A DNA stretch of 64,000 nucleotides from Natronobacterium haloterrestre (GCF_900112205.1 NZ_FOKW01000009.1:62001-126000), one strand, 5' to 3'; counted from the first letter of the stretch, positions 1-8,252 are shown. Notes: generated by a model not told the origin, from the sequence alone. Program-made: numbers and translations.

Positions 1-1
1 C

Positions 2-469
2 CTGCCGGTCGTCGTCGGCGGCTTCGAGCCGATCGACGTCCTGTACGGCCTCCGGAAACTGCTCGAGTTCCTCGCCGAAGGCGAAGACGGACTCGCGAAC
101 GCGTACCCACGCTGTGTCACCAGGGAGGGTAACGAAGCAGCGATGGACGCCATCCGTGAGGTCTTCGACCTGACGGCCGGCGAGTGGCGGGGTATCGCCG
201 ACATCCCGGACGCCAATTTCGTTTTGAGCGACGCGTACGCCGAGTACGACGCCCGCGAACGGTTCGATATCGAGCCCGTCGAGGGAGACGTGGACCCGCT
301 AACCGAGCAGTGTCTCTGCGGGGACATTATGGCCGGGACGACCTCGCCGGAGGAGTGTGACCTCTTCGGCGACGAGTGTACGCCGTCCAATCCCGTCGGG
401 GCCTGTATGGTGTCCGACGAGGGGACGTGCAAGATTCACCTCGAGTACGGAGGGCGACCCGATCTATGA
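2..469 (+). CDS. hypD: HypD, [NiFe]-hydrogenase maturation protein (5' end outside window)
   Basis: This is the C-terminal part of HypD, the iron-sulfur scaffold that works with HypC to build the Fe(CN)2CO unit of [NiFe]-hydrogenases. The reading frame is open from base 2. It shows the family's GFEPIDVLYGL stretch and a Cys-rich C-terminal block containing CLCGDIMAG, a PEEC segment, CTPSNPVGACMVSDEGTC and a closing LEYGG. These Cys residues include the [4Fe-4S] ligands known for the family. It overlaps hypE by four bases (ATGA), so translation is probably coupled. Roughly the first 200 residues lie to the left of the window, as would any hypC. Confidence 0.96.
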   Translation: MPVVVGGFEPIDVLYGLRKLLEFLAEGEDGLANAYPRCVTREGNEAAMDAIREVFDLTAGEWRGIADIPDANFVLSDAYAEYDARERFDIEPVEGDVDPLTEQCLCGDIMAGTTSPEECDLFGDECTPSNPVGACMVSDEGTCKIHLEYGGRPDL

Positions 470-1500
470 CTGATGACGTAGACGACGAGACGATCACTCT
501 CGCGCATGGTGCAGGGACGGGACGGACGACCGAACTGATCGAAGAGACGGTCCTGCCGCACCTGGCCAGCAACGGGCAGGAGTCGGTCGGACTCGAGGCC
601 CTGGACGACGGAGCGGTTCACGACGTCGGCGACCGCGCGATCGTGACCACGACCGACAGTCACGTCGTCTCGCCGCGATCGTTTCCCGGCGGCGACCTCG
701 GTCGGCTCGCGGTCGCGGGGACGGTCAACGACCTCGCGGTCATGGGCGCGACCGACCCCCTCTCGCTGACCTGTTCACTGGTCGTCGAGGAAGGTACCCC
801 GCTGTCGGAAGTCGAGTCGGTTCTCGAATCGATGGCAGCGACCTGCGAGGAGGCCGAGTGTGCGATCACGACCGGCGACACGAAGGTGATGGGGAGCGGC
901 GAGATCGACGGCATCGTGGTCAACACGACCGGGGTCGCCATCATTCCGGACGGGGAACACGTCCCTGACGCCGGCCTCTCGACGGGGGACAAGCTCATTC
1001 TCTCGGGTCCCGTCGGCGACCACGGCATCGCTCTACTGGCCGAACGGGAGGGGTTCGATCTCGAGGGCGACCTCGAGAGCGACGTCGCCCCGATCAACGG
1101 CCTCGTCGCGGCGGCGCTCGAGGCCGGAACCGTGACGGCGATGAAAGATCCTACGCGGGGAGGGTTCGCCACCGCGGTCAACGAGATGGTCCGCAAGGCG
1201 GACGTCGGAGCGACGGTCGACGAAACTGCGATACCGGTCGGGGACACCGTCGCCTCGTCCGGCGAACTGCTGGGGATCGACCCGCTGGATGTGGCAAACG
1301 AGGGGAAAGTCCTCCTCGGCGTCGATCCCGAGGACGCCGAGGCGGTACTCGAAGCGATCCGCAGCCATCCGCTGGGCGAGGACGCCGCGGTCGTCGGTGA
1401 GGTTACCGACGACCATGCGGGCCGGGTCGTCCTCGATACCGGCTTCGGCCGGCGCTACCTCTCGGAACCGGAGGGCGTTCAACTTCCACGGATCTGCTAG
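466..1500 (+). CDS. hypE: HypE, carbamoyl dehydratase of [NiFe]-hydrogenase maturation
   Basis: HypE (344 aa) takes the carbamoyl group from HypF onto its C-terminal cysteine and dehydrates it to the thiocyanate that becomes the cyanide ligand. The protein ends in PRIC, so the essential terminal Cys is intact. It has the PurM-like ATP-binding features: HGAGTGRTTELI near the N terminus, TTDSHVVSP, and DPTRGGFATAVNEM in the second half. The ATG at 466 gives the 4-bp overlap with hypD. An upstream in-frame ATG at 376 would lie inside hypD and is rejected. The gene is followed after one base by hypA. Confidence 0.96.
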   Translation: MTDDVDDETITLAHGAGTGRTTELIEETVLPHLASNGQESVGLEALDDGAVHDVGDRAIVTTTDSHVVSPRSFPGGDLGRLAVAGTVNDLAVMGATDPLSLTCSLVVEEGTPLSEVESVLESMAATCEEAECAITTGDTKVMGSGEIDGIVVNTTGVAIIPDGEHVPDAGLSTGDKLILSGPVGDHGIALLAEREGFDLEGDLESDVAPINGLVAAALEAGTVTAMKDPTRGGFATAVNEMVRKADVGATVDETAIPVGDTVASSGELLGIDPLDVANEGKVLLGVDPEDAEAVLEAIRSHPLGEDAAVVGEVTDDHAGRVVLDTGFGRRYLSEPEGVQLPRIC

Positions 1501-1501
1501 T

Positions 1502-1921
1502 ATGCACGAGTTTAGCGTCGCCGATGCCGTGCTCGAACGAGCGCTCGAGACCGCAGCCGACCACGGGACTGCGATAATCGAGGAACTGACGATCGAACTC
1601 GGGACGGCGACCCATGTCAACCCCGACCAGCTCACGTTCTGCCTGGAAACGATCGCCGACGGAACGCCAGCAGCCGACGCCACGGTGACGATCGACCCTG
1701 TCGAACCACACGCCCGCTGTGACTGTGGTTGGGACGGCGAGCCGCCGACGCTCGACGTGTCGGGAGCTGTCGCGCCGAACTTGCGCTGTCCCGACTGTGG
1801 CGAACGGCTCGAACTGGTCCGGGGCAAGGAGTGTCGACTTTCGAGTATCACCGTTCCCGACGCGGACTCGTCCGCGGGGAACGGTGACGACCCGATGCGA
1901 ATCGACGAAACCGGTGACTAA
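1502..1921 (+). CDS. hypA: HypA, nickel chaperone for hydrogenase maturation
   Basis: HypA (139 aa) delivers Ni(II) to the hydrogenase large subunit together with HypB. The N terminus is MHEFS, with the nickel-binding Met-His-Glu. The C-terminal half holds a zinc site made of RCDCGW and RCPDCGERLE. The first pair is Cys-x-Cys rather than the usual Cys-x2-Cys, a mild variation. After the family domain there is an acidic tail of about 20 residues, common in haloarchaeal proteins. It starts one base after the hypE stop and ends four bases before hypB. Confidence 0.95.
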   Translation: MHEFSVADAVLERALETAADHGTAIIEELTIELGTATHVNPDQLTFCLETIADGTPAADATVTIDPVEPHARCDCGWDGEPPTLDVSGAVAPNLRCPDCGERLELVRGKECRLSSITVPDADSSAGNGDDPMRIDETGD

Positions 1922-1925
1922 TACT

Positions 1926-2744
1926 ATGTATCCAACCCGAACACGGATCGATATCGACCGATCCACGGCGTACAGCTCACGACTCAACACGGTGCTCGCC
2001 ACCGCCTTGAAGATCCCGTCGACCCTTCGCTGTCACCGATTCGGTCACGACGACCACGAGCACGATCACGACCACGGGGGCAACGAGGACGATGTCCTCG
2101 CTCGTTTCCGCGAGCAAGCCGCCGACGTCCACGAACGAGTCGTCCACGACAACGACGTCACTTGCATCGAGTTCCTCGGTGCGACCGGCAGCGGCAAGAC
2201 GATGGTGCTCGAGCGACTCGCCGAGCGTGTCCCTGCCGAGGAACGTGTCGGCGTCGTCGTCGGCGACGTCGCCGGTGAGGACGATGCTCGCCGGCTCGAG
2301 GAACACGGCGTCGAAACCGTCACCGTCAACACCGGGAAGGAGTGTCACCTCGACGCGTCGCTGGTCGACGATGCGATCGACTCGTTCGACCTCGAGCAAC
2401 TCGATCGACTCTACTTCGAGAACGTCGGCAACATGGTCTGTCCGGCCGACTTCCCGCTGGGTGCACAGACGCGCGTACTGGTCGTGAGCGTAACCGAAGG
2501 TGATGACGTGGTGCGGAAGCATCCGCTCCTGTTCCAGGCCTGTGACGCGACGGTCGTGAACAAGGCCGACCTCGCCGACGCCGTCGGCGCTGACCTCGAG
2601 CGAATGCGGGCCGACGTGACGGACGTCGCTCCTGGCATGGACGTCTTCGAAACGAACGCCCGCGGCGACGACGGCGTCGACGCGCTTGCTGACTTTCTCG
2701 ACGGACACGAACACGACCACGAGACGGCTCACGCATACGAGTAA
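1926..2744 (+). CDS. hypB: HypB, GTPase for nickel insertion
   Basis: HypB (272 aa) is the SIMIBI GTPase that powers nickel insertion with HypA. The P-loop is GATGSGKT near residue 82, preceded by the IEFLG strand. Downstream are the family's ENVGNMVCPADFPLG block and the guanine-specificity motif NKAD. A His-rich stretch, HDDHEHDHDHGG, lies before the G domain and a second small one, HEHDHETAH, at the C terminus; both would suit nickel storage. The chosen ATG at 1926 lies just after hypA and gives a 40-residue lead before the His stretch. Frame-compatible upstream starts lie inside hypA. Confidence 0.95.
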   Translation: MYPTRTRIDIDRSTAYSSRLNTVLATALKIPSTLRCHRFGHDDHEHDHDHGGNEDDVLARFREQAADVHERVVHDNDVTCIEFLGATGSGKTMVLERLAERVPAEERVGVVVGDVAGEDDARRLEEHGVETVTVNTGKECHLDASLVDDAIDSFDLEQLDRLYFENVGNMVCPADFPLGAQTRVLVVSVTEGDDVVRKHPLLFQACDATVVNKADLADAVGADLERMRADVTDVAPGMDVFETNARGDDGVDALADFLDGHEHDHETAHAYE

Positions 2745-2746
2745 CT

Positions 2747-5068
2747 ATGGCGGCCGATCAGGTTCGGGCGACGGTTCGGATCGACGGCGTCGTCCAGGGT
2801 GTCGGCTTTCGACCCTTCGTCTACCGAACGGCACTCGACGCTGGTGTCAGCGGCTACGTTCGCAACGCCGGAGGGACCGTCGACGCTGCGTTCGAGAGCG
2901 ACCGCTCGAGCGTCGAGTCCGTTCTGGAGACGCTCCGGGCGGAGAACCCTCCGCTCTCGCGGGTCGATCGAGTCGACGTGACCTGGACCGATCCCGTCGG
3001 GACCGACGGGTTCGAGATTCGCGACTCGAGTACGGACGGCACCACTGATTCCGGGTCCGGGGGTGGGGCTCCCGTCCCGCCCGACACTGGCATCTGCGAC
3101 CGGTGTCTCGCGGACGTACGCGACCCGGACTCGCTGTACCATAGCTACTGGGCCACGAGTTGCGTCGACTGTGGGCCTCGATTTTCGGTCGTCCGGGGGG
3201 TCCCCTACGACCGCGACCGGACGTCGATGGACGAATTCCCGCTCTGTGAGGACTGCAGGGATCGCTACGAAGAGCCTGCGGATCGACGGTATCACGCTCA
3301 GGCCGTCGCCTGTGCGAACTGCGGGCCGACGTTGCGATACGAAGCCGATCCCGCTGCGAGCGTCGCGAACGGCTCGGCCGCGATAGCACGCGCCGCATCC
3401 GCTCTCGCCGACGGGGAAATCGTCGGGCTGAAAGGAACCGGCGGCACGCATTTCGTCTGCGACGCGACCGACCCAGACGTCGTCGACCGACTCCGGGAGC
3501 GAACTGGGCGGCCGACGAAACCCTTCGCGGTGATGGCACCGGACGTAGCTTCGGTCAACTCGTTCGCGCTCGTCGACGGGAACGAACGGGAGCTCCTCGA
3601 GGACGTTCGCCGGCCGATCGTCCTTCTCGAGGGCGACGACGAGACGACCTGGCTCGACGAGATCGCACCAGGATTACACACCGTCGGCGTTGCCTTGCCC
3701 TACGCTGGCGTCCACCACCTGCTGTTCGACCACGTCGAGGAGCCCCTGGTGATGACGAGCGCGAACCGTCCCGGCGAGCCGATGGTCACGTCCGCAACTG
3801 ACCTGTGGGAACGGTTGGGTGATGTCGTCGATGGTGCCCTCGTTCACGACCGAACGATCGTCAATCGCTGTGATGACAGCGTCGTCCGTACCGTCGACGG
3901 CAAACGGCGGTTTCTCCGTCGCTCGAGGGGATGGACGCCGATGGCGCTGCCTGCCGTCGATGACGCGGACGAGGGACCGGCGGTTCTCGCGCTCGGGCCG
4001 GAACGGGACGTGACTGTCGCCGTCGCCGACGGTGACCGCGTCGTCCCGTCACAGCACGTCGGCGACGTCGACGGACCCGACGGCCTCGCCTTTCTCGAGG
4101 AAGCCGTCGATCGACTGACGGCGCTGACCGGGATCGAACCGGACGTCGTCGCCTGCGACCTACACCCGGAGTTTACGACGACCGAGTGGGCGAGACGATA
4201 CGCCGAGAACGGGGACGAGAACCTGCTCCGTGTCCAGCATCATCATGCCCACGCCGCAGCCCTCTGTGCCGAACACGATCTCGAGCGAACGGTCGCGATC
4301 GTTGCCGATGGCACAGGGTACGGCCCGGATGGAACGATCTGGGGCGGCGAAGTGCTCGACGTCACGCCTGCCGACTTCGAGCGTGTCGGTGGTCTCGAGC
4401 AGTTCTCGTTGCCAGGCGGTCGAGCGGCAATACGCGAGCCGGCACGGATCCTCGCGAGCCTGCTCGCGGACGAAGAGCGGATCGACGAGCGGCTTCTGGC
4501 GACCGACGTGGCCGAGACACCCACCGAGGCCGCTGTCGTCCGACAGGAGGCCGAACGCGGAGTAAACACACCGACGACGACCAGTGCAGGTCGGTACCTC
4601 GATGCCGTGAGTGCTCTGCTCGACGTCTGTGGCCGTCGTCGCTACGAGGGCGAGCCAGCGATGCGACTCGAGGCGGCTGCCCACGACGGAAGCCCACGGT
4701 CGATCGATCTCGAGTTCACGAGCCGTAACGGGCAACGAACTCTCGATGTGCGGGCACTCGTCACTGATCTCGCTGCCATGACCGAGGAGTACCCGCAAGC
4801 GGACGTCGCTGCGACCGCGCAGGAGGCACTGGCACGCGGTCTGGGGAGGATCGCCGTCGAGACTGCACACGAGCGTGACCTCGAGACGGTCGGGTTCACT
4901 GGTGGCATCGCCTACAACGACGCGATAACCGCAGCAATTAGACGGCACGTAACGGAAGCCGGCCTCTCGTTTGCGACCCCCGTTGACGCTCCCGCCGGAG
5001 ACGGCGGCGTTTCGTACGGACAGGCGATCGTCGCACGGGCACGCGGTGGTCGCGGACGAAACCGCTGA
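2747..5068 (+). CDS. hypF: HypF, carbamoyltransferase of [NiFe]-hydrogenase maturation
   Basis: HypF (773 aa, usual family length) uses carbamoyl phosphate and ATP to carbamoylate the HypE cysteine. Domains in order are: acylphosphatase-like (1-92, VQGVGFRPFVYR), a double zinc finger (about 115-200) with four CxxC pairs including CDRC, CVDC, CEDC and CANC, a YrdC-like domain (about 210-390, with GLKGTGG), and a Kae1-like domain with VQHHHAHAAAL for metal binding and a VADGTGYG segment. It starts two bases after hypB and closes the operon. Its third codon positions look less GC-saturated than those of neighbouring housekeeping genes, which could hint at later acquisition. Confidence 0.96.
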   Translation: MAADQVRATVRIDGVVQGVGFRPFVYRTALDAGVSGYVRNAGGTVDAAFESDRSSVESVLETLRAENPPLSRVDRVDVTWTDPVGTDGFEIRDSSTDGTTDSGSGGGAPVPPDTGICDRCLADVRDPDSLYHSYWATSCVDCGPRFSVVRGVPYDRDRTSMDEFPLCEDCRDRYEEPADRRYHAQAVACANCGPTLRYEADPAASVANGSAAIARAASALADGEIVGLKGTGGTHFVCDATDPDVVDRLRERTGRPTKPFAVMAPDVASVNSFALVDGNERELLEDVRRPIVLLEGDDETTWLDEIAPGLHTVGVALPYAGVHHLLFDHVEEPLVMTSANRPGEPMVTSATDLWERLGDVVDGALVHDRTIVNRCDDSVVRTVDGKRRFLRRSRGWTPMALPAVDDADEGPAVLALGPERDVTVAVADGDRVVPSQHVGDVDGPDGLAFLEEAVDRLTALTGIEPDVVACDLHPEFTTTEWARRYAENGDENLLRVQHHHAHAAALCAEHDLERTVAIVADGTGYGPDGTIWGGEVLDVTPADFERVGGLEQFSLPGGRAAIREPARILASLLADEERIDERLLATDVAETPTEAAVVRQEAERGVNTPTTTSAGRYLDAVSALLDVCGRRRYEGEPAMRLEAAAHDGSPRSIDLEFTSRNGQRTLDVRALVTDLAAMTEEYPQADVAATAQEALARGLGRIAVETAHERDLETVGFTGGIAYNDAITAAIRRHVTEAGLSFATPVDAPAGDGGVSYGQAIVARARGGRGRNR

Positions 5069-5160
5069 GCCGCGTGCCTGCTCCCGGCGGCAGAGCTATC
5101 ACCTCGAGCAACGCTGCGGGCGATGCACTCGATTCGAGCCAATCGGGTGACTCGGTCCGG

Positions 5161-6588
5161 TCAGTCCCGGCGCTGCCCCGGTCGTGGTCGGGTTTCGGGG
5201 ACGGTACGGCGGGCAATCGATACGAGCACCACCATCGTCAGCAGCGTCCCGACCGACAACAGCCCTCGCCCCACCGAGAGCCCGGCCAGGGCCGTGACGT
5301 CGGCGTAGAACGTAAAGAGGAGGAATGCCGGGAAGACGGTCCCGATCGCGTACCGCCACGGGATCGCCAGGGGGCGCGAGATCGCACCCGACCCTTCGAG
5401 GTACTCCTCGATGGCGGCCGGGCCGAGTACCCAGGCCGTATACACCATGAACCCGGTCAGCCCGAGCACCAACAACAGATCGACGAGGTGATCCGCAAAC
5501 AGCGTAAACACCGCGGGGCTGAACGCGTTCACGCCGCCGGTAAGCGCGACCAGCGCGAACAATCCACGGGTCGCAGTCGACCGCTCGAGGTCGAACTCGT
5601 CGACCAGGAACGAGACCGGGATCTCGAGAATGCTGATCAGGCTCGTGAGGGCCGCGAGGAAAACGACCAGGAAGAAGACCGCGCCGAGGAGTCGTCCGCC
5701 GGGCAGGTTCGCGAACGCGCTGGCGATACCGACGAACAGGGCGCCGGGGCCGCCCTCGGTCGGTCCTGGCGCGAACGAGAACAACAACGGGAAGACCACC
5801 AGTCCGGCCAGGATACCGATGCCGAGATTGAATACGGCGATAACCGAGGCGTCGAGGGGTAGCGAGCGATCGTCGTCGACGTAGGACGCGTAGGTTATCA
5901 TCGTTCCGCCACCGATCGAGAGGGTGAAAAGCGCCTGGCCGGCGGCCGAACCCAGCACCGACAGGAAGTTCTCGGCCAGGTAGGCCCCGTCGAACCCGAG
6001 GTAAAACTCGTAGCCCTGCGCGGTGTCGGGCTGTCCGGCCGCCCAGATCGCGAGTCCGACGAGCAACACGACGATGCCGGGCATCATCACCTTCGTCGTC
6101 GCCTCGATGCCGCGCCTGATCCCTGCACCGACGATCAGAGACGTGGCCGCGAGGACGGCGAGTTGGTACCCGAACGCTTCGGCACCGTAGCTGATCGTCG
6201 CGAAATGGGCTTCAGGATCCGCGAAATAGGCACCCGTCGCACTCTCGAGGAAGTAGCGGAGAATCCACCCGCCGACGACGCTGTAGAACGACAGTAGCAT
6301 GATCGACGTGACGACACAGAGCCCGCCCAACGCCGTCCAGAAACGCGATCCGGAGAGGGACTTGAACGCTCCGACCGGGTTCCGATTCGACCGTCGACCG
6401 ATCACGAACGCGGCCAGCAACCCCGGAACCCCAACGACGAGGACAGTGAACAGATACAACAGCAGAAAGGCACTTCCGCCGTTCTCCGCGGTCATCCATG
6501 GGAACCGCCAGAGGTTTCCCAACCCGATCGCGCTTCCGACCGCGGCCAGGATAAATCCGGCACGACTCGCCCAACTCTCACGTACCAT
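5161..6588 (-). CDS. Sodium-dependent transporter, NSS/SNF family
   Basis: This 475-aa protein belongs to the neurotransmitter:sodium symporter family (LeuT fold), which imports amino acids or related small molecules with Na+. The first helix carries the family signature AAVGSAIGLGNLWRFPW, containing the residues that bind sodium and substrate. About eleven to twelve membrane segments can be seen. The gene is convergent with hypF, leaving 92 bases between stops, and is not part of the hyp operon. Substrate cannot be read from the sequence. A TATA-like TTCTTATG lies about 30 bases upstream of the ATG, so a leaderless or near-leaderless transcript is likely. Confidence 0.93.
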   Translation of the reverse strand: MVRESWASRAGFILAAVGSAIGLGNLWRFPWMTAENGGSAFLLLYLFTVLVVGVPGLLAAFVIGRRSNRNPVGAFKSLSGSRFWTALGGLCVVTSIMLLSFYSVVGGWILRYFLESATGAYFADPEAHFATISYGAEAFGYQLAVLAATSLIVGAGIRRGIEATTKVMMPGIVVLLVGLAIWAAGQPDTAQGYEFYLGFDGAYLAENFLSVLGSAAGQALFTLSIGGGTMITYASYVDDDRSLPLDASVIAVFNLGIGILAGLVVFPLLFSFAPGPTEGGPGALFVGIASAFANLPGGRLLGAVFFLVVFLAALTSLISILEIPVSFLVDEFDLERSTATRGLFALVALTGGVNAFSPAVFTLFADHLVDLLLVLGLTGFMVYTAWVLGPAAIEEYLEGSGAISRPLAIPWRYAIGTVFPAFLLFTFYADVTALAGLSVGRGLLSVGTLLTMVVLVSIARRTVPETRPRPGQRRD

Positions 6589-6616
6589 TCTGTCTCAGCG
6601 AACCAACTCGGCGCGC

Positions 6617-6624
6617 ATAAGAAT
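6617..6624 (-). promoter_or_regulatory. TATA-like box of the NSS transporter gene
   Basis: On the minus strand TTCTTATG is centred about 32 bases before the ATG at 6588. This is the spacing expected for an archaeal promoter giving a very short leader. Assigned by position and sequence only. Confidence 0.45.
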
Positions 6625-6930
6625 TGTTACTCAGTGGCTCAGCGCACTCGCAGTTGGGTGGGTGCTGGGAGGTAGTCGAGATATATTGACACGATGGGTC
6701 CGTTTCATATGTCCGCGAAGGGCGAATCAGGTCCCAGCAAACCGCGTTTGAGCATCTCGAGATCCGTGATCGACCGTTTCATTTCGGAACAATTACTTAT
6801 ATGGCTGTCCGGCGTGATCCGACTCGGTCGGCGGTGTCCTCCTGACGTCGGGACCGGTCCTCCCACTCGAGGCGTCTGTCTACGGCAGGGACCGATACTG
6901 GACGCGGAGATCGTGTGAGTAGTGAAGGAG
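6625..6930. other. Gene-free stretch between transporter promoter and tRNA-linked repeats
   Basis: No convincing coding sequence is present; open frames here lack the GC-rich third positions of the real genes. The stretch is lower in GC than its surroundings and includes an ACTTATATGG element near 6800 that resembles a TATA box but has no gene behind it. It may be decayed accessory DNA next to tRNA-Val. Confidence 0.5.
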
Positions 6931-7011
6931 ATTGAACCACGCCGAGACGTACTTGCTCGCACCCAGCGGTCACTGCGCGAGCCGCGATTCGGCGGTTCAA
7001 ATCTGCCCAAC
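6931..7011. repeat. Palindromic unit C with tRNA-Val T-arm-like ends (degenerate)
   Basis: The unit begins with ATTGAACCACGCCGAGACG and ends with GGTTCAAATCTGCCCAAC, the latter being a copy of the T-arm and part of the acceptor stem of tRNA-Val, here in the orientation opposite to the tRNA gene. The two ends are imperfect reverse complements. The internal motif TTGAACCACGCCGAGAC is shared exactly with unit B at 7071-7087. It looks like an older, diverged copy of unit B. Confidence 0.65.
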
Positions 7012-7054
7012 GTCACGATCCCGTCGCTCTCGAGTTTGCTCGCGACAGAAGTAG

Positions 7055-7129
7055 TGGGTTGGGGCAGATTTGAACCACGCCGAGACACGCTCGCTTCGCT
7101 GCGCGTGACTCGTCTCGTTCAAATCTACC
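7055..7129. repeat. Palindromic unit B ending in a copy of the tRNA-Val 3' end
   Basis: Bases 7055-7075 repeat, without mismatch, the last 21 bases of the tRNA-Val gene (7214-7234), in the same orientation. The other end, GTTCAAATCTACC (7117-7129), is the reverse complement of the T-arm with one mismatch. Inside are a second complementary pair, GAGAC/GTCTC, and a GC-rich centre. The unit is therefore a hairpin built around a tRNA 3'-end copy. It resembles the unit beside tRNA-Leu at 51881-51962. Confidence 0.8.
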
Positions 7130-7136
7130 GTAACAA

Positions 7137-7213
7137 TTTCTGACGGAACGGATGACTCGCGTTGCGTGGCGGTATCGCCACGCTCCGCTCGTCGGTTGTT
7201 GTTCCGTCAGAAA
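7137..7213. repeat. Hairpin A abutting the tRNA-Val 3' end
   Basis: TTTCTGACGGAAC (7137-7149) and GTTCCGTCAGAAA (7201-7213) are perfect inverted repeats. A second perfect hairpin, GCGTGGCG/CGCCACGC with a four-base loop (7164-7183), sits in the middle. The right arm ends exactly where the tRNA gene (minus strand) ends. It could act as a terminator or processing signal for the tRNA transcript, or be the edge of an inserted element. Confidence 0.75.
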
Positions 7214-7288
7214 TGGGTTGGGGCAGATTTGAACTGCCGACTTCCTCCGTGTGAAGGAGGTATCATAACCGGACTAGATCACCAACCC
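7214..7288 (-). tRNA. tRNA-Val (CAC)
   Basis: On the minus strand the acceptor stem is GGGTTGG paired with CCAACCC, with discriminator A at 7214. The anticodon arm is CCTCC-TTCACAC-GGAGG, giving anticodon CAC (Val). The T arm is GGCAG-TTCAAAT-CTGCC. No intron and no encoded CCA are seen. Its 3' end points left, toward the transporter and the hyp operon. Confidence 0.96.
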
Positions 7289-7352
7289 GCAGTCCGTCGT
7301 ACCCGCGCGTTCGACTTAAGGCTTCCTTTCATCGACCGCGGCAGGTGGGGAC

Positions 7353-7393
7353 CTCGAGCCATCGAGCCATCGAGCCATCGAGCCCTCGAGCCG
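7353..7393. repeat. Short 8-bp tandem repeat
   Basis: The unit ATCGAGCC is repeated about four times, with the last copy altered, just downstream of the cobalamin adenosyltransferase stop codon. It lies between that gene and the tRNA-Val promoter region. No function is evident; it resembles other short intergenic tandem repeats in this window. Confidence 0.7.
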
Positions 7394-7407
7394 AACCCCA
7401 TCAGGAG

Positions 7408-7941
7408 TCAGTACGTCGGCTCCTCTTCCGTCTCCCCGTCGCGCTGGTTGACCAGTCGAGCGAACGTAAAGAGCCCGTCGGAGAGCCGGTTGAGGTACTG
7501 GACGGCGAGTTCGTTGATCTCCTCGTTCTCGGCGAGGGCGACCGCCCGGCGCTCTGCGCGTCGACAGACCGCCCGCGCGTGGTGGAGTCGCGCGCCGCGT
7601 TCGCTCCCCGTCGGCAGGATGAAGGTTGTCAGCGGCTCGAGTTCCTCGTCGCAGTCGTCGATCCACTCCTCGACGGTTTCGACGTGGTGGGTCTCGATCT
7701 CCGGGGCGTCTTCGTCGGGATCGGGGTCGGCGAACTCGGCCTGGACGACGTGGAGGTGGTTCTGGACCGTCCGTAGCCGCTCGTCGACGTCGTCGTACTC
7801 GGTCGGGCGAACGGTCCCGAGCAGTGCGTTGAGTTCGTCGACCGTGCCGTAGGCTTCGATTCGGGGGTCAGTCTTCGAGACGCGACTCATGTCCCGTAGA
7901 TCCGTCTCCCCGTCGTCTCCGCGACCCGTATATATCGACAT
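7408..7941 (-). CDS. Cob(I)alamin adenosyltransferase, PduO type
   Basis: This 177-aa enzyme transfers the adenosyl group of ATP to cob(I)alamin, making coenzyme B12 or salvaging corrinoids. The N-terminal signature is YTGRGDDGETDL followed by RVSKTDPRIEAYGTVDELN, the ATP-binding part of the PduO family. The C-terminal part has the expected LHHARAVCRRAERRAV helix. Length fits the family. It stands alone, divergent from the small zinc-ribbon gene at 8073. Confidence 0.94.
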   Translation of the reverse strand: MSIYTGRGDDGETDLRDMSRVSKTDPRIEAYGTVDELNALLGTVRPTEYDDVDERLRTVQNHLHVVQAEFADPDPDEDAPEIETHHVETVEEWIDDCDEELEPLTTFILPTGSERGARLHHARAVCRRAERRAVALAENEEINELAVQYLNRLSDGLFTFARLVNQRDGETEEEPTY

Positions 7942-8072
7942 GTCCGGAGCGACGGGGGGAACTCACTTAATCCCTGTCGGGAACGCACCGTCGGAGCGTC
8001 GGACTCGAGTCGCGACGACGGCCGGCGCTCGATGACGAAAACGTAAAATCGCTCGGCCCGAAACGGGCCCGT

Positions 8073-8252
8073 ATGTCCATGGAACTCGACCATTACTGTC
8101 CCGAGTGCGGGGAGGATCGCACGTTCTACCGCGCGGCGAGTACGACCCTGCATCTGGGCGAGAAAATCAAGTGGCATTGCCCCGAGTGCTCGTACGGCTT
8201 CGTCCGGATCGGCGACAACGGGACGGCGGTCGACTCGAGTGCCGACGCCTGA
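8073..8252 (+). CDS. Small zinc-ribbon protein (59 aa)
   Basis: A short protein with two CPEC knuckles, HYCPECGEDR near the N terminus and WHCPECSYGF near residue 38, which together form a likely zinc beta-ribbon. Between them is a LHLGEKIKW segment and after them a short acidic tail. Third positions are GC-rich, which supports coding. Comparable tiny zinc-binding proteins of unknown function are widespread in haloarchaea. Function is unknown; nucleic-acid or protein binding is possible. Confidence 0.85.
   Translation: MSMELDHYCPECGEDRTFYRAASTTLHLGEKIKWHCPECSYGFVRIGDNGTAVDSSADA

Noticed and set aside
5161-6588. The sodium symporter as a nickel importer for the hyp operon
   Set aside because: It is on the opposite strand, and its motifs are those of amino-acid-type NSS transporters, not of nickel permeases.
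6994-7075. A second, broken tRNA gene
   Set aside because: Only the T arm and part of the acceptor stem are present; no D arm or anticodon arm can be found. They are 3'-end copies.
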